Source: Streptosporangiaceae bacterium (lineage in GTDB: Bacteria > Actinomycetota > Actinomycetes > Streptosporangiales > Streptosporangiaceae). Taken from it: a stretch of DNA of 5,142 nucleotides. The translations under genes and the position numbers were made by a program. How positions within the stretch are numbered: the first letter of the stretch is position 1; each line of letters starts with the position of its first letter. Below are positions 4,145 through 5,142 of this stretch, one piece after another. The stretch spans positions 1 to 5,142 of the forward strand of contig JASHSO010000174.1 of assembly GCA_030038715.1 (NCBI GenBank). Reading direction: 5' to 3'. Under the pieces are notes generated by a model. The model was not told where the DNA came from and did no database searches. It was given only the letters and a program-made list of their open reading frames with translations.

Positions 4145-5142
4145 TCAGCCGGGTTCGACTATCGCGCGGATGGCCGCCAAGAGTTTGTCGTTCTCGTCCG
4201 GACTGCCGACCGTCACTCGCATGCCGCCCGGCATTTGGAGGCTCCGGCCGTCGCGTACCCAGTGGCCGGCTGCCATCAACTTGGCGGGCAGGTCATCGTC
4301 GGCATGGGGGCAGAAAACGAAGTTGGCCTGCGTGGGCAGCGGGTCGAAGCCAAGGTTGCCAAACGCCTCAGAGAGCCGCGCGCGCTCCTCCTTGATCCCT
4401 TCGGCGCGATCGGCGAACACGTCGCTGAGCCCTAGAGCTGCCTCAGCCGCCACCAGGCCGACGACGTTGGAGCCACCGAGCCGGAGCCTGGCATTGAGTT
4501 CCGCGGCGATCTGCTTCGAGGCCACCCCGTATCCGACCCGCAGGCCCGCCAGGCCGTAGAACTTCGAGAACGTCCGCGTGACAAGCACGGGCCGGCCGCA
4601 CTCGAGGTACTCAAGGGCACCACGTCCGCCGTGTGCGTACTCGTCGGTGAACTCCCAGTAGGCCTCGTCGATCACCAGCAGCGTGCCGGCCGGCAGCGCG
4701 TCGAGCAGCGGTTCCAGGTCCTTGGTGGGCGCCATCCCGCCCGTCGGGTTATTCGGATTGCAAACGATGACGAGACTTGTCCGGTCACTACAGGCATCCG
4801 CGATCCCTTCTATGTCACAGGTCCCGTCGGGCCGCAGCCGCACCGGCCGCGCCCGCGCCCTGACGGCCGACGCGGCACCGCGATAGGCCGGGTACGACCA
4901 ATCTGGATAGACCACTTCGTTGTCAGGCCCGCCCAGGCCCTTGATGACCGCGTCCAGCAGCGCGCTTGAGCCGGGCGCAACGGTCACCTGCTCGGGCGAG
5001 CACCCCAGTCGTGCGCTCAGCGCTTCCATCAGCGAGGTTTCCATGCCGAACGGGTAGCGGTTCACGCGGCTGGCTGCGGCTACGATCGCATCCAGCAACT
5101 CTTGCGGTGGCGGATAGGGGCTCTCGTTCCCGCCGAACCTGA
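4145..5142 (-). CDS. hisC: HisC-like PLP-dependent aminotransferase, 5' end cut by window
   Basis: This is a fold-type I aminotransferase of the histidinol-phosphate/aromatic (HisC/Pat) group. It would interconvert imidazole acetol phosphate and histidinol phosphate with glutamate, or transaminate an aromatic amino acid. The frame is open to the right edge. The 14 codons before the TTG at 5098 read RFGGNESPYPPPQE, the expected family N-terminus, so 5098 is not the start and the gene begins outside the window. In fragment numbering (331 residues visible): NESPYPPP, VNRYPF, YPDWSYPAY, NPNNPTG (128-134), DEAY (158-161) and TFSKFYGLAGLRVGYG. Lys193 (codon 4564-4562) is the PLP Schiff-base lysine. 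The C-terminal MRVTVGSPDEN carries Arg308, the usual carboxylate-binding arginine. All key residues are present. Actinomycetes normally keep a hisC inside a hisDCB operon, so this may be a second copy or a Pat-type enzyme. The family is certain; the substrate and the symbol are less so. Confidence 0.92.
   Translation of the reverse strand, partial: RFGGNESPYPPPQELLDAIVAAASRVNRYPFGMETSLMEALSARLGCSPEQVTVAPGSSALLDAVIKGLGGPDNEVVYPDWSYPAYRGAASAVRARARPVRLRPDGTCDIEGIADACSDRTSLVIVCNPNNPTGGMAPTKDLEPLLDALPAGTLLVIDEAYWEFTDEYAHGGRGALEYLECGRPVLVTRTFSKFYGLAGLRVGYGVASKQIAAELNARLRLGGSNVVGLVAAEAALGLSDVFADRAEGIKEERARLSEAFGNLGFDPLPTQANFVFCPHADDDLPAKLMAAGHWVRDGRSLQMPGGMRVTVGSPDENDKLLAAIRAIVEPG

Noticed and set aside
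5096..5098. TTG at 5098-5096 as the aminotransferase start
   Set aside because: The preceding in-frame residues (NESPYPPP) are conserved family sequence needed for the substrate pocket, so the start is beyond the window.
2401..5142. Bacilysin-like BacB (bicupin) plus aminotransferase cluster
   Set aside because: The size and domain count resemble BacB, but one cupin lacks its metal ligands, the aminotransferase is HisC-like rather than BacF-like, the genes are separated by merR and a terminator, and no other bac-type genes are present.

Overview
The window looks like chromosomal DNA of a high-GC actinomycete. Codon third positions are strongly G/C. The order rsgA then hisN is one I recall from the aroA-rsgA-hisN neighbourhood of Actinomycetota, and a small CBS-pair protein after hisN also fits Streptomyces-like and related genomes. 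The order or genus cannot be fixed from this sequence. There are no RNA genes, insertion sequences, CRISPR arrays or phage genes.

Layout: bases 1-897 (+) hold the 3' part of rsgA, a ribosome-assembly GTPase cut by the left edge. hisN (986-1774, +) follows and encodes a histidinol-phosphatase of the inositol monophosphatase family. Next is a 135-residue CBS-pair protein (1918-2325, +). On the opposite strand lies a two-cupin protein (2401-3102, -). It is divergent from a MerR-family regulator with a GyrI-like ligand-binding domain (3222-4061, +). At the right edge is an incomplete HisC-like PLP aminotransferase (4145-5142, -). Both convergent junctions carry GC-rich hairpins: two between the CBS and cupin genes, and an 11-bp stem with a three-base loop between merR and the aminotransferase gene.

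How the genes may work together: HisC and HisN families catalyse consecutive steps of histidine biosynthesis (imidazole acetol phosphate to histidinol phosphate to histidinol). Here they are on opposite strands and in different transcription units, so a joint role is only suggested. The cupin/merR pair shares a 119-bp divergent control region that I can read in some detail. It holds a MerR-style promoter with a 19-bp spacer for merR, tandem CTTGRS hexamers, and a separate 17-bp-spacer promoter that would start cupin transcription at or next to its ATG (leaderless). This control region is the most informative non-coding part of the window. I found no convincing new multi-gene system; most of the window is ordinary housekeeping and accessory actinobacterial sequence.
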